The notes under the pieces were generated by a model that did not search any database, was not told where the DNA came from, and saw only the letters and a list, made by a program, of their open reading frames with translations. This document shows, one piece after another, positions 50,929 through 59,024 of a stretch of DNA of 64,000 nucleotides. Location: NCBI RefSeq assembly GCF_002157855.1, contig NZ_CP020880.1, positions 868,001 to 932,000 on the forward strand, given 5' to 3'. Position 1 is the first letter of the stretch. Each line of letters starts with the position of its first letter. Source of the stretch: Sutcliffiella horikoshii (GTDB lineage: Bacteria > Bacillota > Bacilli > Bacillales > Bacillaceae_I). The translations under genes and the position numbers were made by a program.

Positions 50929-51378
50929 ATGCCTATATCAGATTATTACCGTAAGTTACGTGAGAAGGTGGGGACCGACCTTCTACTTCTCCCCAGTGTT
51001 GCAGCAGTCATCAGAAATGAAAACTCGGAAATATTGTTTCAGTATCCTAGAAACAGTGATGTCTGGAGTTTGCCAGCAGGTGCCATCGAGCCTGGAGAGT
51101 CCCCAGCTGAAGCAGTAGTGAGAGAAGTATGGGAAGAGACAGGGCTAACCATTAAGCCACTCAGTATCATTGGTGTTTTTGGAGGGAAGGAATTCCGCCA
51201 CACCTATGCAAATGGAGATCAGGTGGAATATCAAGTAACAGTATATGAGTGCAAAATAGTCAATGGTACTTTGGAAGCGGTGGATGGGGAGTCAGAGATA
51301 TTAAAGTATTTTATAGAAGACAACATTCCAAAGCTTGTGTTGCCATACCCAGAATGGATCTTTAGAAAGAAGGAGTAA
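50929..51378 (+). CDS. Nudix hydrolase
   Basis: A 149-residue Nudix hydrolase with an intact G-x5-E-x7-R-E-x2-E-E-x-G box (GAIEPGESPAEAVVREVWEE). It probably cleaves a nucleoside diphosphate derivative. AAAGGAGAGGTGG before the ATG. Together with the frameshifted Nudix gene before it and the deoxyribosyltransferase-like gene after it, it suggests a small nucleotide-repair or salvage operon. Confidence 0.88.
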   Translation: MPISDYYRKLREKVGTDLLLLPSVAAVIRNENSEILFQYPRNSDVWSLPAGAIEPGESPAEAVVREVWEETGLTIKPLSIIGVFGGKEFRHTYANGDQVEYQVTVYECKIVNGTLEAVDGESEILKYFIEDNIPKLVLPYPEWIFRKKE

Positions 51379-51383
51379 AAGGT

Positions 51384-51776
51384 ATGCAAAAATTCTACAT
51401 AGCATCAAGCTTCACAAATATAAACAAGGTACGAGAAGTAAGTAGCATACTCAAAAACAATGGCTTCATCCAAACCTATGATTGGACCCAAAACGAGCGC
51501 GCTGCCACCTTGGAAAATCTAAAGGACATCGGGTCCAAGGAACTTTCAGCGGTGTCAGAAGCAGACTTTCTCATCGTCTTACTACCTGCGGGAAAAGGGA
51601 GTCATATAGAATTTGGGATTGCCCTTGGTCAAGGAAAGAAAATATATTTGTTTTCAGAGAATGATGATATAGATAACTTTCAAATTACAAGCACTTTTTA
51701 TCACCTAGACAGCGTGGAGAAGATTATGGGGACTATTGAAGACCTTGTGAAGAGAGTGAGTCAAGAAAAGGAGTGA
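51384..51776 (+). CDS. Nucleoside 2-deoxyribosyltransferase-like protein
   Basis: A 130-residue protein of the nucleoside deoxyribosyltransferase/DNPH1-like fold: IASSFTNINKVREV at the N-terminus, the catalytic-type Asp/Glu region (DIGSKELSAVSEADFLIVLL) and GKGSHIEFGIALGQGKKIYL, which carries the S-x-x-E nucleophile region. Activity could be transferase or nucleotide N-hydrolase. GAAGGAG before the ATG; 5 nt after the Nudix stop. Confidence 0.8.
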   Translation: MQKFYIASSFTNINKVREVSSILKNNGFIQTYDWTQNERAATLENLKDIGSKELSAVSEADFLIVLLPAGKGSHIEFGIALGQGKKIYLFSENDDIDNFQITSTFYHLDSVEKIMGTIEDLVKRVSQEKE

Positions 51777-51782
51777 ACCAAC

Positions 51783-52039
51783 ATGCAAGATTTCATCATC
51801 ATTCTCGTTATTCTCAGCATTATTACTAGCCCAATCCTATACTTTCAAATAGGGAAAAAGAAGGTTTCATTCTGGTCGTGCTAGCTATAAGTTACCATCT
51901 AAACGGATATTTAATAGCTCTTGATGTTTCACTATTTTTTGATATTATCCTTGTATACATAACTCCTATGTTTCTATTCACCATTTTACTGATCGGTGCT
52001 TTCCCATACGACCGAGGAGTGGGCAGGCAACAAACTTAA
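51783..52039 (+). pseudogene. Small membrane protein, frameshifted
   Basis: ATG at 51783 with AAGGAGTG upstream begins a hydrophobic helix (MQDFIIILVILSIITSPILY), then stops after 33 codons. In the next frame, from the A-run at 51855-51859, a second part reads on as GFILVVLAISYHLNGYLIAL, then a further helix and PYDRGVGRQQT to a stop at 52039. One missing A in the run would join both into an 85-residue, three-helix protein. Function unknown. Confidence 0.6.
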
Positions 52040-52156
52040 CCTATCCCACTATAAATTTCCATAAATATTACACATCTTCCAGCAAGTCCAACACCTCTAT
52101 TACGGTAAAATTAGGATATAAAGATAAATCCTAACATTTGAAAAGAGGAGATGTGG

Positions 52157-52645
52157 TTGGAGACTAAGCTGAATTCTAAAAAGTTCTTATTCTATTTTTT
52201 CGGTGGATATCTATTCTTGATTGTGGCGCTTATCTTTTTTTCTTCATCAGCAGATATTTCCGGTGGAGGTAGCACGGAAAATCTTAGGCAGTCGTTTGAA
52301 GAGGGTATAGCACATACGGAGAAAAAGAACGAGGAGAAAGCGAAAAAAGAGCCGTTATGGGATGTCCCGAACCACATTGCTGCACCAATCCTCATCATGG
52401 CATCCATACTCGATATTGTCATAATCCTTCTATGGGCGCGTAACGAGAACAGAAAGCGAGAGGCTCAAGAAGCTGGTACCATCCCGGTTAAGAAGAGGTG
52501 GACTGATAGCAAGTGGTTCTGGCATATTATAGCTTTAGGAATTGTGCAGCCGAAAAATGGTAGAATAGTAGTTAATTGGCGCAATCTAGTGGCAGCTTTT
52601 GTACTGCTAACTGTATTGAAGTTTGCTATTTTAGAACAACTGTAA
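52157..52645 (+). CDS. Membrane protein, unknown
   Basis: About 162 residues with TM helices at about 10-30, 75-95 and 140-160 and a charged Lys/Glu-rich loop (HTEKKNEEKAKKEPLW). TTG at 52157 with GAGGAG 6 nt upstream is preferred over ATG at 52151, which touches that site. Family not recognised. Confidence 0.55.
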   Translation: METKLNSKKFLFYFFGGYLFLIVALIFFSSSADISGGGSTENLRQSFEEGIAHTEKKNEEKAKKEPLWDVPNHIAAPILIMASILDIVIILLWARNENRKREAQEAGTIPVKKRWTDSKWFWHIIALGIVQPKNGRIVVNWRNLVAAFVLLTVLKFAILEQL

Positions 52646-52806
52646 AAACGAGGTATCTACTAAAGCAATACCCTGACTTAAAGTTCGGTGCTCAATCTAT
52701 CAATGATTATAAAAGCAACTTTACAAGAATGAATGTGCTTGCTCTATATTTTCTGCAAACCTTTTGGGTACACTATTTATATAGAACTCCAAGGAGGTTA
52801 AATTAC

Positions 52807-53403
52807 ATGAAAAAAAGGAAGCTATTAGGAGCCCTGACCATGGCTGCGGCCATCATATTATCCGGTTGTGCAGCAGTTGAAAATGAAGTGGAAGCGCCAA
52901 ATACTAATCAAGCAAATAATGCAGAAGAAGAATCCCACGATGGTGGACACGGAGATCACTCCGGCATGGATATGTCCGGTTCAGGTGAGGTTCCTGAAGG
53001 ATTGAAAGAAAAAGAAAATCCAACTTTTGAAGTAGGAAGCACGGCTACGATTACTGACGCGCACATGCCAGGTATGGAAGGTGCGGAAGCGACGATTGTC
53101 GGAGCCTATGAAACAACTGTCTATTCTATTTCTTATGACCCGACCGATGGCGGAGACAGAGTGGAAGACCATAAGTGGATCATCCATGAAGAAGTGAAAG
53201 ATGCCCATGAAGAGCCCTATCAAGTTGGCGACGAAGTAGAAGTGGATGCCGACCATATGGAAGGCATGCAAGGTGCTACGGCAACCATTGACTCTGCTGA
53301 AGAAACAACGGTTTATATGGTGGACTTTACCCTCACTGACAGTGGCAAAGAAGTGACCAACCATAAATGGGTGACAGAGAGTGAGTTGTCAAAAGAAGAA
53401 TAG
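52807..53403 (+). CDS. ydhK: YdhK/DUF1541 lipoprotein
   Basis: A 198-residue lipoprotein (ILSGC, Cys21) very like B. subtilis YdhK: a His/Asp/Met-rich segment (HDGGHGDHSGMDMSG) followed by two DUF1541 repeats (ITDAHMPGMEGAEATIVGAY and VDADHMEGMQGATATIDSA), each with H-M-x-G-M. The Met/His content and its neighbour, a copper-storage-type protein, suggest extracytoplasmic copper binding, an inference. AAGGAGG lies 9 nt before the ATG. Confidence 0.88.
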   Translation: MKKRKLLGALTMAAAIILSGCAAVENEVEAPNTNQANNAEEESHDGGHGDHSGMDMSGSGEVPEGLKEKENPTFEVGSTATITDAHMPGMEGAEATIVGAYETTVYSISYDPTDGGDRVEDHKWIIHEEVKDAHEEPYQVGDEVEVDADHMEGMQGATATIDSAEETTVYMVDFTLTDSGKEVTNHKWVTESELSKEE

Positions 53404-53410
53404 GAATTGA

Positions 53411-53463
53411 AAAAAGCTTGGAAGCAGAGAGAAGTGGTTGTCTCTATTTCCAAGCTTTTTTTT
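53411..53463. terminator. Bidirectional terminator
   Basis: AAAAAGCTTGGAA and TTCCAAGCTTTTT form a perfect 13-bp stem between the convergent ydhK and yhjQ genes; the long loop itself contains AGAGA/TCTCT. Confidence 0.85.
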
Positions 53464-53464
53464 A

Positions 53465-53800
53465 TTAGTGGCTAATCATTTCCCTGCAAGCCGCCGCACA
53501 ACGTCTACATGCTTCCGCACATTTCTGGCAGTGATCATGAGTATGCTTCCTGCACTCCTCTGCACATGCCTCGCATATTTCTGCACACAGGCTGCAAATC
53601 TGTTCCATAAAAGGACTGTTGGATTGGATTGCTCTTGCTGCAAGTGCACAAATATCCGAGCATTCTCTATCCAGTCGAATGCAGGCTGCCATCATGTTCA
53701 CATCTTCCTCATTCAAACATGCATCAAAGCAGGTGTTACACGCCTCCATACAAGCAAGGCACTCCTCTAAACATTTTTGGTGCTGTTCATTACTTAACAT
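53465..53800 (-). CDS. yhjQ: Four-helix-bundle copper-storage protein (Csp/YhjQ, DUF326)
   Basis: A 111-residue, cysteine-rich helical protein with about 17 Cys spaced along four helices (CLEECLACMEACNTCFDACL, CAEICEACAEECRKHTHDHC, CAEACRRCAAACREM), the hallmark of Csp copper-storage bundles in which thiolates line the core and bind many Cu(I). No signal peptide, so cytosolic Csp3-type. AAAGGAG precedes the ATG. Convergent with the YdhK lipoprotein. Confidence 0.9.
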   Translation of the reverse strand: MLSNEQHQKCLEECLACMEACNTCFDACLNEEDVNMMAACIRLDRECSDICALAARAIQSNSPFMEQICSLCAEICEACAEECRKHTHDHCQKCAEACRRCAAACREMISH

Positions 53801-53982
53801 AATTAAAAGCTCCTTTCAAAAGTAGTGTCCGTATTTGTTTACCCGTCAAATCAGGATAATAACTTAATAGGGGAAACTCCTAAGAATCTGTATATTTTTG
53901 TAACAAAACTAGAAAATGGATTGTATTTACAGTTAATATTTGAAATAATCAGAAATATAAAGCGGAAAAGGAGTGGACTGTA

Positions 53983-54459
53983 TTGAAGGTGAAAAGGATT
54001 AAAGAACCAGTGGTTAAAAATCTGGAGGAACTCAAATTAACAGGGTTCCGGGTATTATGCGCGGGTGAAGAATATGCACTGGAAATACCGAAAGCTTCCA
54101 AACTATTAGAATCACGGCTGTCTGAAATTAAAAACGTAAAGAATAAAGATATTCAGTTTGGTGCCTTCATTGTGGATACCAACTCAGAAGAGGAAGATGG
54201 ATACTTGGTGGCGGTCGAAGTGGAGGAGTTTGAAAATACACCCGAAGGAATGTTCACGCTAACTGTTCCTGCACAAAGGTATGCGTCAGCAAATTATGAA
54301 GGTCCAAACATAGGCATTTTTAACGCATATGAAGAATTACATAGCTGGGCTGCAGAGCAAGGTCACAAAAGACTTAAAGACAAATGGCATGTCGAGAAAT
54401 TCAAGTCTTGGGAGGATCCCAATAACTTAGTAGTGGAATTATTAGATACGATTGAATAA
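53983..54459 (+). CDS. GyrI-like effector-binding-domain protein
   Basis: A 158-residue stand-alone AraC-effector/GyrI-like domain: a two-fold repeated beta-beta-alpha pattern with GAFIVDTNSEEEDGYLVAVE and FTLTVPAQRYASANYEGP. Such proteins bind small hydrophobic or toxic molecules and some hydrolyse them. TTG start at 53983 with GGAG about 9 nt upstream. A VOC gene starts 13 nt after its stop. Confidence 0.75.
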   Translation: MKVKRIKEPVVKNLEELKLTGFRVLCAGEEYALEIPKASKLLESRLSEIKNVKNKDIQFGAFIVDTNSEEEDGYLVAVEVEEFENTPEGMFTLTVPAQRYASANYEGPNIGIFNAYEELHSWAAEQGHKRLKDKWHVEKFKSWEDPNNLVVELLDTIE

Positions 54460-54472
54460 AGGGGGAAGTCAA

Positions 54473-54886
54473 ATGACTGAGAAATTATGGAGAGTGGGAA
54501 CGACGTATATTCCAGTTATAGATGTTAAAGCTTCTGCTGACTGGTATGTAAGCAAATTGGGAGCAGAATTGAATTACCACGATCAAGACAAAGCAATTAT
54601 TAACCTTGCAGATCAAAGTCTGTTTCTTGTAAAAGCGAAAGAAGGTCAAACTTCGAATTTTATAGATGTAAAGGGACAGGTGCGCTTCTCTTTAACTTTT
54701 GAAGTAGATGGTCAAAGCGCTCTAGAGAGTATGCACCATGATTTTATTAACAAAGGAATCAAGGTAGGCGAAATAGAAAATAGAGGCCATGTCGGAAGAA
54801 ATTTTGTATTTGAAGATCTAGATGGGAATAAATTTGATGTGTGGAGCGAGTTGAGTCCTACATTTCGAAAGAAACAAGTAAAATAA
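54473..54886 (+). CDS. VOC-family (glyoxalase/bleomycin-resistance fold) protein
   Basis: A 137-residue VOC protein: TTYIPVIDVKASADWYVSKL opens the first beta-alpha-beta module and GRNFVFEDLDGNKFDVWSEL closes the second. Metal-binding residues are not complete enough to name a reaction. AAAGGGGGAAG precedes the ATG at 54473; the longer frame from 54452 overlaps the previous gene. Confidence 0.8.
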   Translation: MTEKLWRVGTTYIPVIDVKASADWYVSKLGAELNYHDQDKAIINLADQSLFLVKAKEGQTSNFIDVKGQVRFSLTFEVDGQSALESMHHDFINKGIKVGEIENRGHVGRNFVFEDLDGNKFDVWSELSPTFRKKQVK

Positions 54887-54944
54887 ATGGTTTTAGTATT
54901 ATGCTTTCTATTAAGCTAGAACAATTAAACAAACAAATTTTCTC

Positions 54945-54973
54945 TTGCAATGGTTAACGATATTGATTATCAT
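54945..54973 (+). promoter_or_regulatory. Promoter of the first siderophore-binding lipoprotein gene
   Basis: TTGCAA, 17-bp spacer, TATCAT, with a Fur-like box overlapping the -10. Confidence 0.65.
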
Positions 54974-54978
54974 TATCA
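54964..54978. promoter_or_regulatory. Fur box 1
   Basis: TGATTATCATTATCA, close to the 7-1-7 Fur consensus TGATAATNATTATCA, overlapping the -10 of the gene at 55021. Confidence 0.8.
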
Positions 54979-55020
54979 ACGACACAACTATTTTACTACA
55001 TATCATTGGAGGAGAAAATT

Positions 55021-55995
55021 TTGAAGCGAAAAACATTACCTTTTATTTCTGCAATGTTTGCTATCATTCTGTTATTAACAGCGTGCGGAAATGAAAATAA
55101 TAGTACAAATAATGGATCGGCGTCAAATGACGCAGATAAACAAGATAAACGAGTAGTTGAGCATCTTTATGGTGAAACTGAAATTCCAGAAAAGCTTGAT
55201 CGTGTTCTATCCTTACGTCCTTCTTTTACTGACCACATTCTTGCATTAGAGGAAAAACCCTTTGCAGTAACAGGAGAAGAACAATATGGGGGAGGATATA
55301 TCCCGTATCTTGCAGATCAATTAGATGGTGTTGAGATTGTTGGAAATCAAGCATCCATTGATTTAGAAAAAATATTATCTCTAAATCCTGATTTAATCTT
55401 AATTGACGACTATGTAGCTTCACAGGTGTATGAAGATTTAAATAAAATTGCTCCAACCATTGTCATTGGGACAGAGGATCCGGATGCGCAAAATGATCCG
55501 GACTATTGGCAAGAAGATTTCCTTAAAATTGCAGAAATCTATGGAAAAACAGAACTTGCTGAGAAAAAGATTAAGGAGTTAGATCAGAAGGTTGCAGCAG
55601 CTAAGGAAGAAATAAGTAAACTCGAAAGCAAAAATCTTGCATTTCTTCGTATTCGCAAAGATGCAATACAGCTTTATGCTGAATCAGGACATCCCATGAA
55701 CTCTCTTCTTTATAAGGATTTAGGGTTTATGCCATCTGACCTTACAGATCCAGAAGAACGTAAAGACCTATCTTTAGAAGTTGTACCAGATATGAATGCA
55801 GATTATATTTTTCTTCAAGTGGATTCCTCAGGAGGGCCAGACAATTTGTCCACAATTAAAGAAAGTCCTCTATGGCAAGGTCTATCTGCCGTCAAAAATA
55901 ATAATGTAGAGGAAACTGACTTTTGGATCTACAAAGGCTGGGGTGTCATCGGACGTACACAAATCATCGATGAAGTTCTTTCCTATATAAAGTAA
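55021..55995 (+). CDS. Iron-siderophore ABC transporter substrate-binding lipoprotein (1)
   Basis: A 324-residue class III binding protein. Lipobox LLTAC (Cys22), an Asn/Ser-rich linker, then the two-lobe FepB/YfiY-type fold with RVLSLRPSFTDHILALEEKP, LNPDLILIDDY, KIAPTIVI and a C-terminal WIYKGWGVIGRTQIIDEVL. It should deliver a ferric siderophore to the permease encoded at 56933-59010. TTG at 55021 with GGAGG 8 nt upstream is chosen over 55006, which lies inside the ribosome site. Preceded by a Fur box. Confidence 0.9.
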   Translation: MKRKTLPFISAMFAIILLLTACGNENNSTNNGSASNDADKQDKRVVEHLYGETEIPEKLDRVLSLRPSFTDHILALEEKPFAVTGEEQYGGGYIPYLADQLDGVEIVGNQASIDLEKILSLNPDLILIDDYVASQVYEDLNKIAPTIVIGTEDPDAQNDPDYWQEDFLKIAEIYGKTELAEKKIKELDQKVAAAKEEISKLESKNLAFLRIRKDAIQLYAESGHPMNSLLYKDLGFMPSDLTDPEERKDLSLEVVPDMNADYIFLQVDSSGGPDNLSTIKESPLWQGLSAVKNNNVEETDFWIYKGWGVIGRTQIIDEVLSYIK

Positions 55996-56000
55996 TCATT

Positions 56001-56031
56001 AAAAAGGTTGAATTCATAATTCAACCTTTTT
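56001..56031. terminator. Bidirectional terminator
   Basis: AAAAAGGTTGAATT and AATTCAACCTTTTT form a perfect 14-bp stem around CAT between convergent genes. Confidence 0.9.
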
Positions 56032-56764
56032 ATCGTTGATTGTCAGAGATCAGCGGACATGTTCCACAACATCTACTTTTGTCCCCCTCATGCAAAAGAT
56101 AGGCCAAACAGCAATGGTTCCGAACATAAAACGATTCTTTCCCATCTTCTGAAGTGTATAAACGATACTGGTGCTGGTACGTGTCCCCATTTTTTAATTT
56201 TACTTCATATATTTCTAACAGGAAATGAAGTGTTTCTTCAATTAAGTGATTTTTCTCAGGTAAGACATCTTTAAGTGTGGCTGATTTTTGCACAAGATTG
56301 TGGCTGACCAAAGAGTGCATATGACTTTCCTTACTTTTGGTTTCTTTCGCAATAACAGCGAAGAGTGGCAAAAGGTGCTCGGTGAAAAATGTTCTCTTTA
56401 ATTCTTCTTTTTGTTCACGATCTAGGTGATCTGAATGTAGAATTGCATTTGGGGATAGTGTATAACGCATGCCACCATTGTTGCGCAGCACGATACCTAC
56501 ATTAGAAGGACGGAGATCTAGTAAAATACCATATTGTATGTACATATCTAAAAAGGCCATGGCAAGCACTGAATATCTTTTACCAAAAATTGTTCCCGTA
56601 ATAGTAGGTGCACATTGATTCATTTGGCTAGTTTGAACTTTAGTCATATGTCTTACTACATCAGTATCTTCAATGAGGTTATGGACCATGATCGATTCAG
56701 GTTCATGGCCTATGGAAATAAAGTACTTGTTTTTAATGTAATCATTTATTTCTGAAAGTTGCAT
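56030..56764 (-). CDS. FhuF-like siderophore ferric reductase (1)
   Basis: A 244-residue protein resembling the FhuF/IucA-C-terminal-type iron reductases. The C-terminus carries CCLAYLLHEGDKSRCCGTC, a Cys-Cys ... Cys-x2-Cys arrangement that binds a [2Fe-2S] cluster in FhuF. No signal, so cytosolic; it would reduce and release iron from imported ferric siderophore. AGGAG precedes the ATG. It is divergent from the permease genes, sharing a spacer with three Fur-like boxes. Confidence 0.8.
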   Translation of the reverse strand: MQLSEINDYIKNKYFISIGHEPESIMVHNLIEDTDVVRHMTKVQTSQMNQCAPTITGTIFGKRYSVLAMAFLDMYIQYGILLDLRPSNVGIVLRNNGGMRYTLSPNAILHSDHLDREQKEELKRTFFTEHLLPLFAVIAKETKSKESHMHSLVSHNLVQKSATLKDVLPEKNHLIEETLHFLLEIYEVKLKNGDTYQHQYRLYTSEDGKESFYVRNHCCLAYLLHEGDKSRCCGTCPLISDNQR

Positions 56765-56805
56765 GGGTACTCACTCCTAATTGCATTTCTAAGTCGAATA
56801 ACTTA

Positions 56806-56834
56806 ATGATAATGGTTTTCAATTTCATTGTAAA
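56806..56834 (-). promoter_or_regulatory. Promoter of the FhuF-like gene (1)
   Basis: On the minus strand TTTACA, 17-bp spacer, TATCAT, overlapped by Fur box 2. Confidence 0.6.
56807..56821. promoter_or_regulatory. Fur box 2
   Basis: TGATAATGGTTTTCA, overlapping the -10 of the minus-strand FhuF-like gene. Confidence 0.7.
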
Positions 56835-56849
56835 TGAAAATCATTATTG
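56835..56849. promoter_or_regulatory. Fur box 3
   Basis: TGAAAATCATTATTG, facing Fur box 2 across 13 bp so that the pair forms a larger imperfect palindrome. Confidence 0.65.
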
Positions 56850-56860
56850 ACGTACTAAGC

Positions 56861-56889
56861 TTGTTATCCTATCATTAATAGATGATAAT
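56861..56889 (+). promoter_or_regulatory. Promoter of the FecCD permease operon
   Basis: TTGTTA, 17-bp spacer, GATAAT, with Fur box 4 covering the -10. Confidence 0.65.
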
Positions 56890-56897
56890 GATTCTCA
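56883..56897. promoter_or_regulatory. Fur box 4
   Basis: TGATAATGATTCTCA, a good Fur match over the -10 of the permease operon. Confidence 0.8.
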
Positions 56898-56932
56898 ATT
56901 TAGTAAAAAAGTATTAAAAGGCGGAATAGATA

Positions 56933-58003
56933 ATGAGTTTACGAGAAAGAAACACAGAAGAAACAGCTACTTCTGTAAAAGTAAATAAGGATTCAGAGAA
57001 AATTAATTCTAGACCGATAGTTGCAACCGTAATTCTTTTTGCTGGACTATTATTATTAGTCCTATCACTAGGGACGTCTATTTCTTTCGGAGCTGCGGAA
57101 ATTGATTTGAAAACGGTGTGGGAAGGCGTTTTTCAATATGATTCTTCTTTAACCACGCACCAAATTATTCAAGAGTTACGTATGCCGCGCGCGTTGGCAG
57201 CGGCAATTGTGGGGGCTTTCCTAGCTGTATCAGGAGCAATTATGCAGGGTATGACTAGGAATCCTCTTGCATCACCTTCCATTATGGGGATAAGTGCAGG
57301 ATCTGCGTTTATGATAGCGATAGCCTTTGCCTTTTTTCCTGGCACTACCTATTTAGGATTAATGGGTATGTCCTTTATCGGAGCAGGACTAGCTGCAGCC
57401 ATTGTTTTCGGAATAGGGGCCTTTTCAAAGGGGGGATTGACTCCAGTTAAGTTAGCCCTTGCAGGTACTGCAGTTGGAGCGCTTTTAAGTTCAATTTCTT
57501 CCGCTATTGCTATCCACTACAATGTTGCTCAAGATATGAGCTTTTGGTATGCAGGTGGAGTAGCAGGGACGAAATGGATTAGTATTCAACTTTTAATACC
57601 AATTGCATTAATTGGAATAGGGTTAGCGATGGTCTTGTCGCGATCGATTACTGTACTTAGTCTTGGAGACGATGTTGCCAAAGGGCTCGGGCAAAAAACA
57701 GGATTAGTTAAGGTCTTTGGGACGGTCGTCGTTCTTCTTTTAACTGGGGCGGCAGTTAGTGTGGCAGGTACAATTGGCTTTATTGGCCTTGTGATACCGC
57801 ATATTACAAGATTTTTGGTTGGGATGGATTATCGTTGGATTATTCCATGTTCTGCTATCTTAGGGGCACTATTATTAGTACTTGCCGACTTAGGAGCTAG
57901 GATGGTCAATCCACCTTTTGAAACACCGGTCGGTGCAATAACAGCACTTATCGGTGTACCATTTTTCCTTTACCTTGCAAGAAATGAAGGGAGGGGACTT
58001 TGA
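56933..58003 (+). CDS. Iron-siderophore ABC permease (FecCD family, 1)
   Basis: A 356-residue permease with about ten membrane helices. LRMPRALAAAIVGAFLAVSG, MQGMTRNPLASPSIMGISAG and GLVIPHITRFLVG are conserved FecCD motifs, the last near the ATPase-coupling loop. The first 28 residues are a polar cytosolic extension. Resembles YfiZ of B. subtilis. First gene of a three-gene operon; its TGA overlaps the next ATG by one base. Confidence 0.92.
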   Translation: MSLRERNTEETATSVKVNKDSEKINSRPIVATVILFAGLLLLVLSLGTSISFGAAEIDLKTVWEGVFQYDSSLTTHQIIQELRMPRALAAAIVGAFLAVSGAIMQGMTRNPLASPSIMGISAGSAFMIAIAFAFFPGTTYLGLMGMSFIGAGLAAAIVFGIGAFSKGGLTPVKLALAGTAVGALLSSISSAIAIHYNVAQDMSFWYAGGVAGTKWISIQLLIPIALIGIGLAMVLSRSITVLSLGDDVAKGLGQKTGLVKVFGTVVVLLLTGAAVSVAGTIGFIGLVIPHITRFLVGMDYRWIIPCSAILGALLLVLADLGARMVNPPFETPVGAITALIGVPFFLYLARNEGRGL

Positions 58004-59010
58004 TGCAATCTAATAGAAAGATTACTTTGGCTATAGCCATCATTGTTGCCATGATATTTTTCACTTTTTTCGCAAGCTTGAATATGGGATATATTCGAAT
58101 TGCTCCAATTGATGTAATTCAAACGCTATTTGGTTTTGGTACAGAGAAAGACGAACTTGTATTATTCGATTTTCGATTGCCTCGCATGGTTATTGCTTTG
58201 TTAATTGGAGCAGGACTTGCTGTATCAGGTGCCATTTTACAAGCCGTATCGCAGAACGGTTTAGCTGACCCAGGTATACTTGGAATTAATGCAGGGGCTG
58301 GTTTGGCTGTCGTACTTTTTATTTATTTCTATCAAGGCTCTTCCACTAGTCTTGGATTGGACTCTATCTTTTTAATGCCGTTAGCTGCCCTACTTGGAGG
58401 GATATTTGCAGCATTTCTTATCTATACCATTGCCTGGAAAAAAGGAGTTACTCCAATAAGGCTGATTTTAGTAGGAATTGGTGTTAACGCGGCATTTGGT
58501 GCAGCATTAATCATATTTCAGCTACGGATGGATCCAAGAGATTTTATGCAAGCAACCATATGGCTTTCTGGAAGTATTTGGGGAACGAACTGGAAATTTG
58601 TATTAGCTGTATTGCCCTGGATATTCATTTTAATTCCCTATACCATTTACAAGGCACGCTATTTAAACATTCTCAATCTAGGCGATCAGATTGCAACCGG
58701 ATTGGGTGCGGCTGTTGAAAGAGAAAGAAGATTACTACTGGTTTTATCAGTAGCACTAGCAGGTAGTTGTGTAGCAGTTGGTGGTGGTATAGCGTTTCTT
58801 GGATTGGTTGCACCTCATCTAGCACGACGCATTGTAGGACCTAAACACCAAGCAATGTTACCGACCTCTGCATTGATGGGAGCTTTGCTTCTATTAATAG
58901 CAGACACCATTGGACGTAATCTCCTTGCACCGTCTGAAATCCCTGTAGGTATTGTTGTATCTGCTATTGGTGCACCTTATTTTATCTATCTATTAATGAA
59001 AACCAATTAG
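58003..59010 (+). CDS. Iron-siderophore ABC permease (FecCD family, 2)
   Basis: A 335-residue FecCD permease, the second half of the heterodimer: FRLPRMVIALLIGAGLAVSG, LQAVSQNGLADPGILGINAG and GLVAPHLARRIVG. Resembles YfhA of B. subtilis. ATG at 58003 (GAGGGG 6 nt upstream) is preferred over the TTG one codon earlier. The ATPase gene starts 14 nt after its stop. Confidence 0.92.
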   Translation: MQSNRKITLAIAIIVAMIFFTFFASLNMGYIRIAPIDVIQTLFGFGTEKDELVLFDFRLPRMVIALLIGAGLAVSGAILQAVSQNGLADPGILGINAGAGLAVVLFIYFYQGSSTSLGLDSIFLMPLAALLGGIFAAFLIYTIAWKKGVTPIRLILVGIGVNAAFGAALIIFQLRMDPRDFMQATIWLSGSIWGTNWKFVLAVLPWIFILIPYTIYKARYLNILNLGDQIATGLGAAVERERRLLLVLSVALAGSCVAVGGGIAFLGLVAPHLARRIVGPKHQAMLPTSALMGALLLLIADTIGRNLLAPSEIPVGIVVSAIGAPYFIYLLMKTN

Positions 59011-59024
59011 AAAGGATGGGTAAT

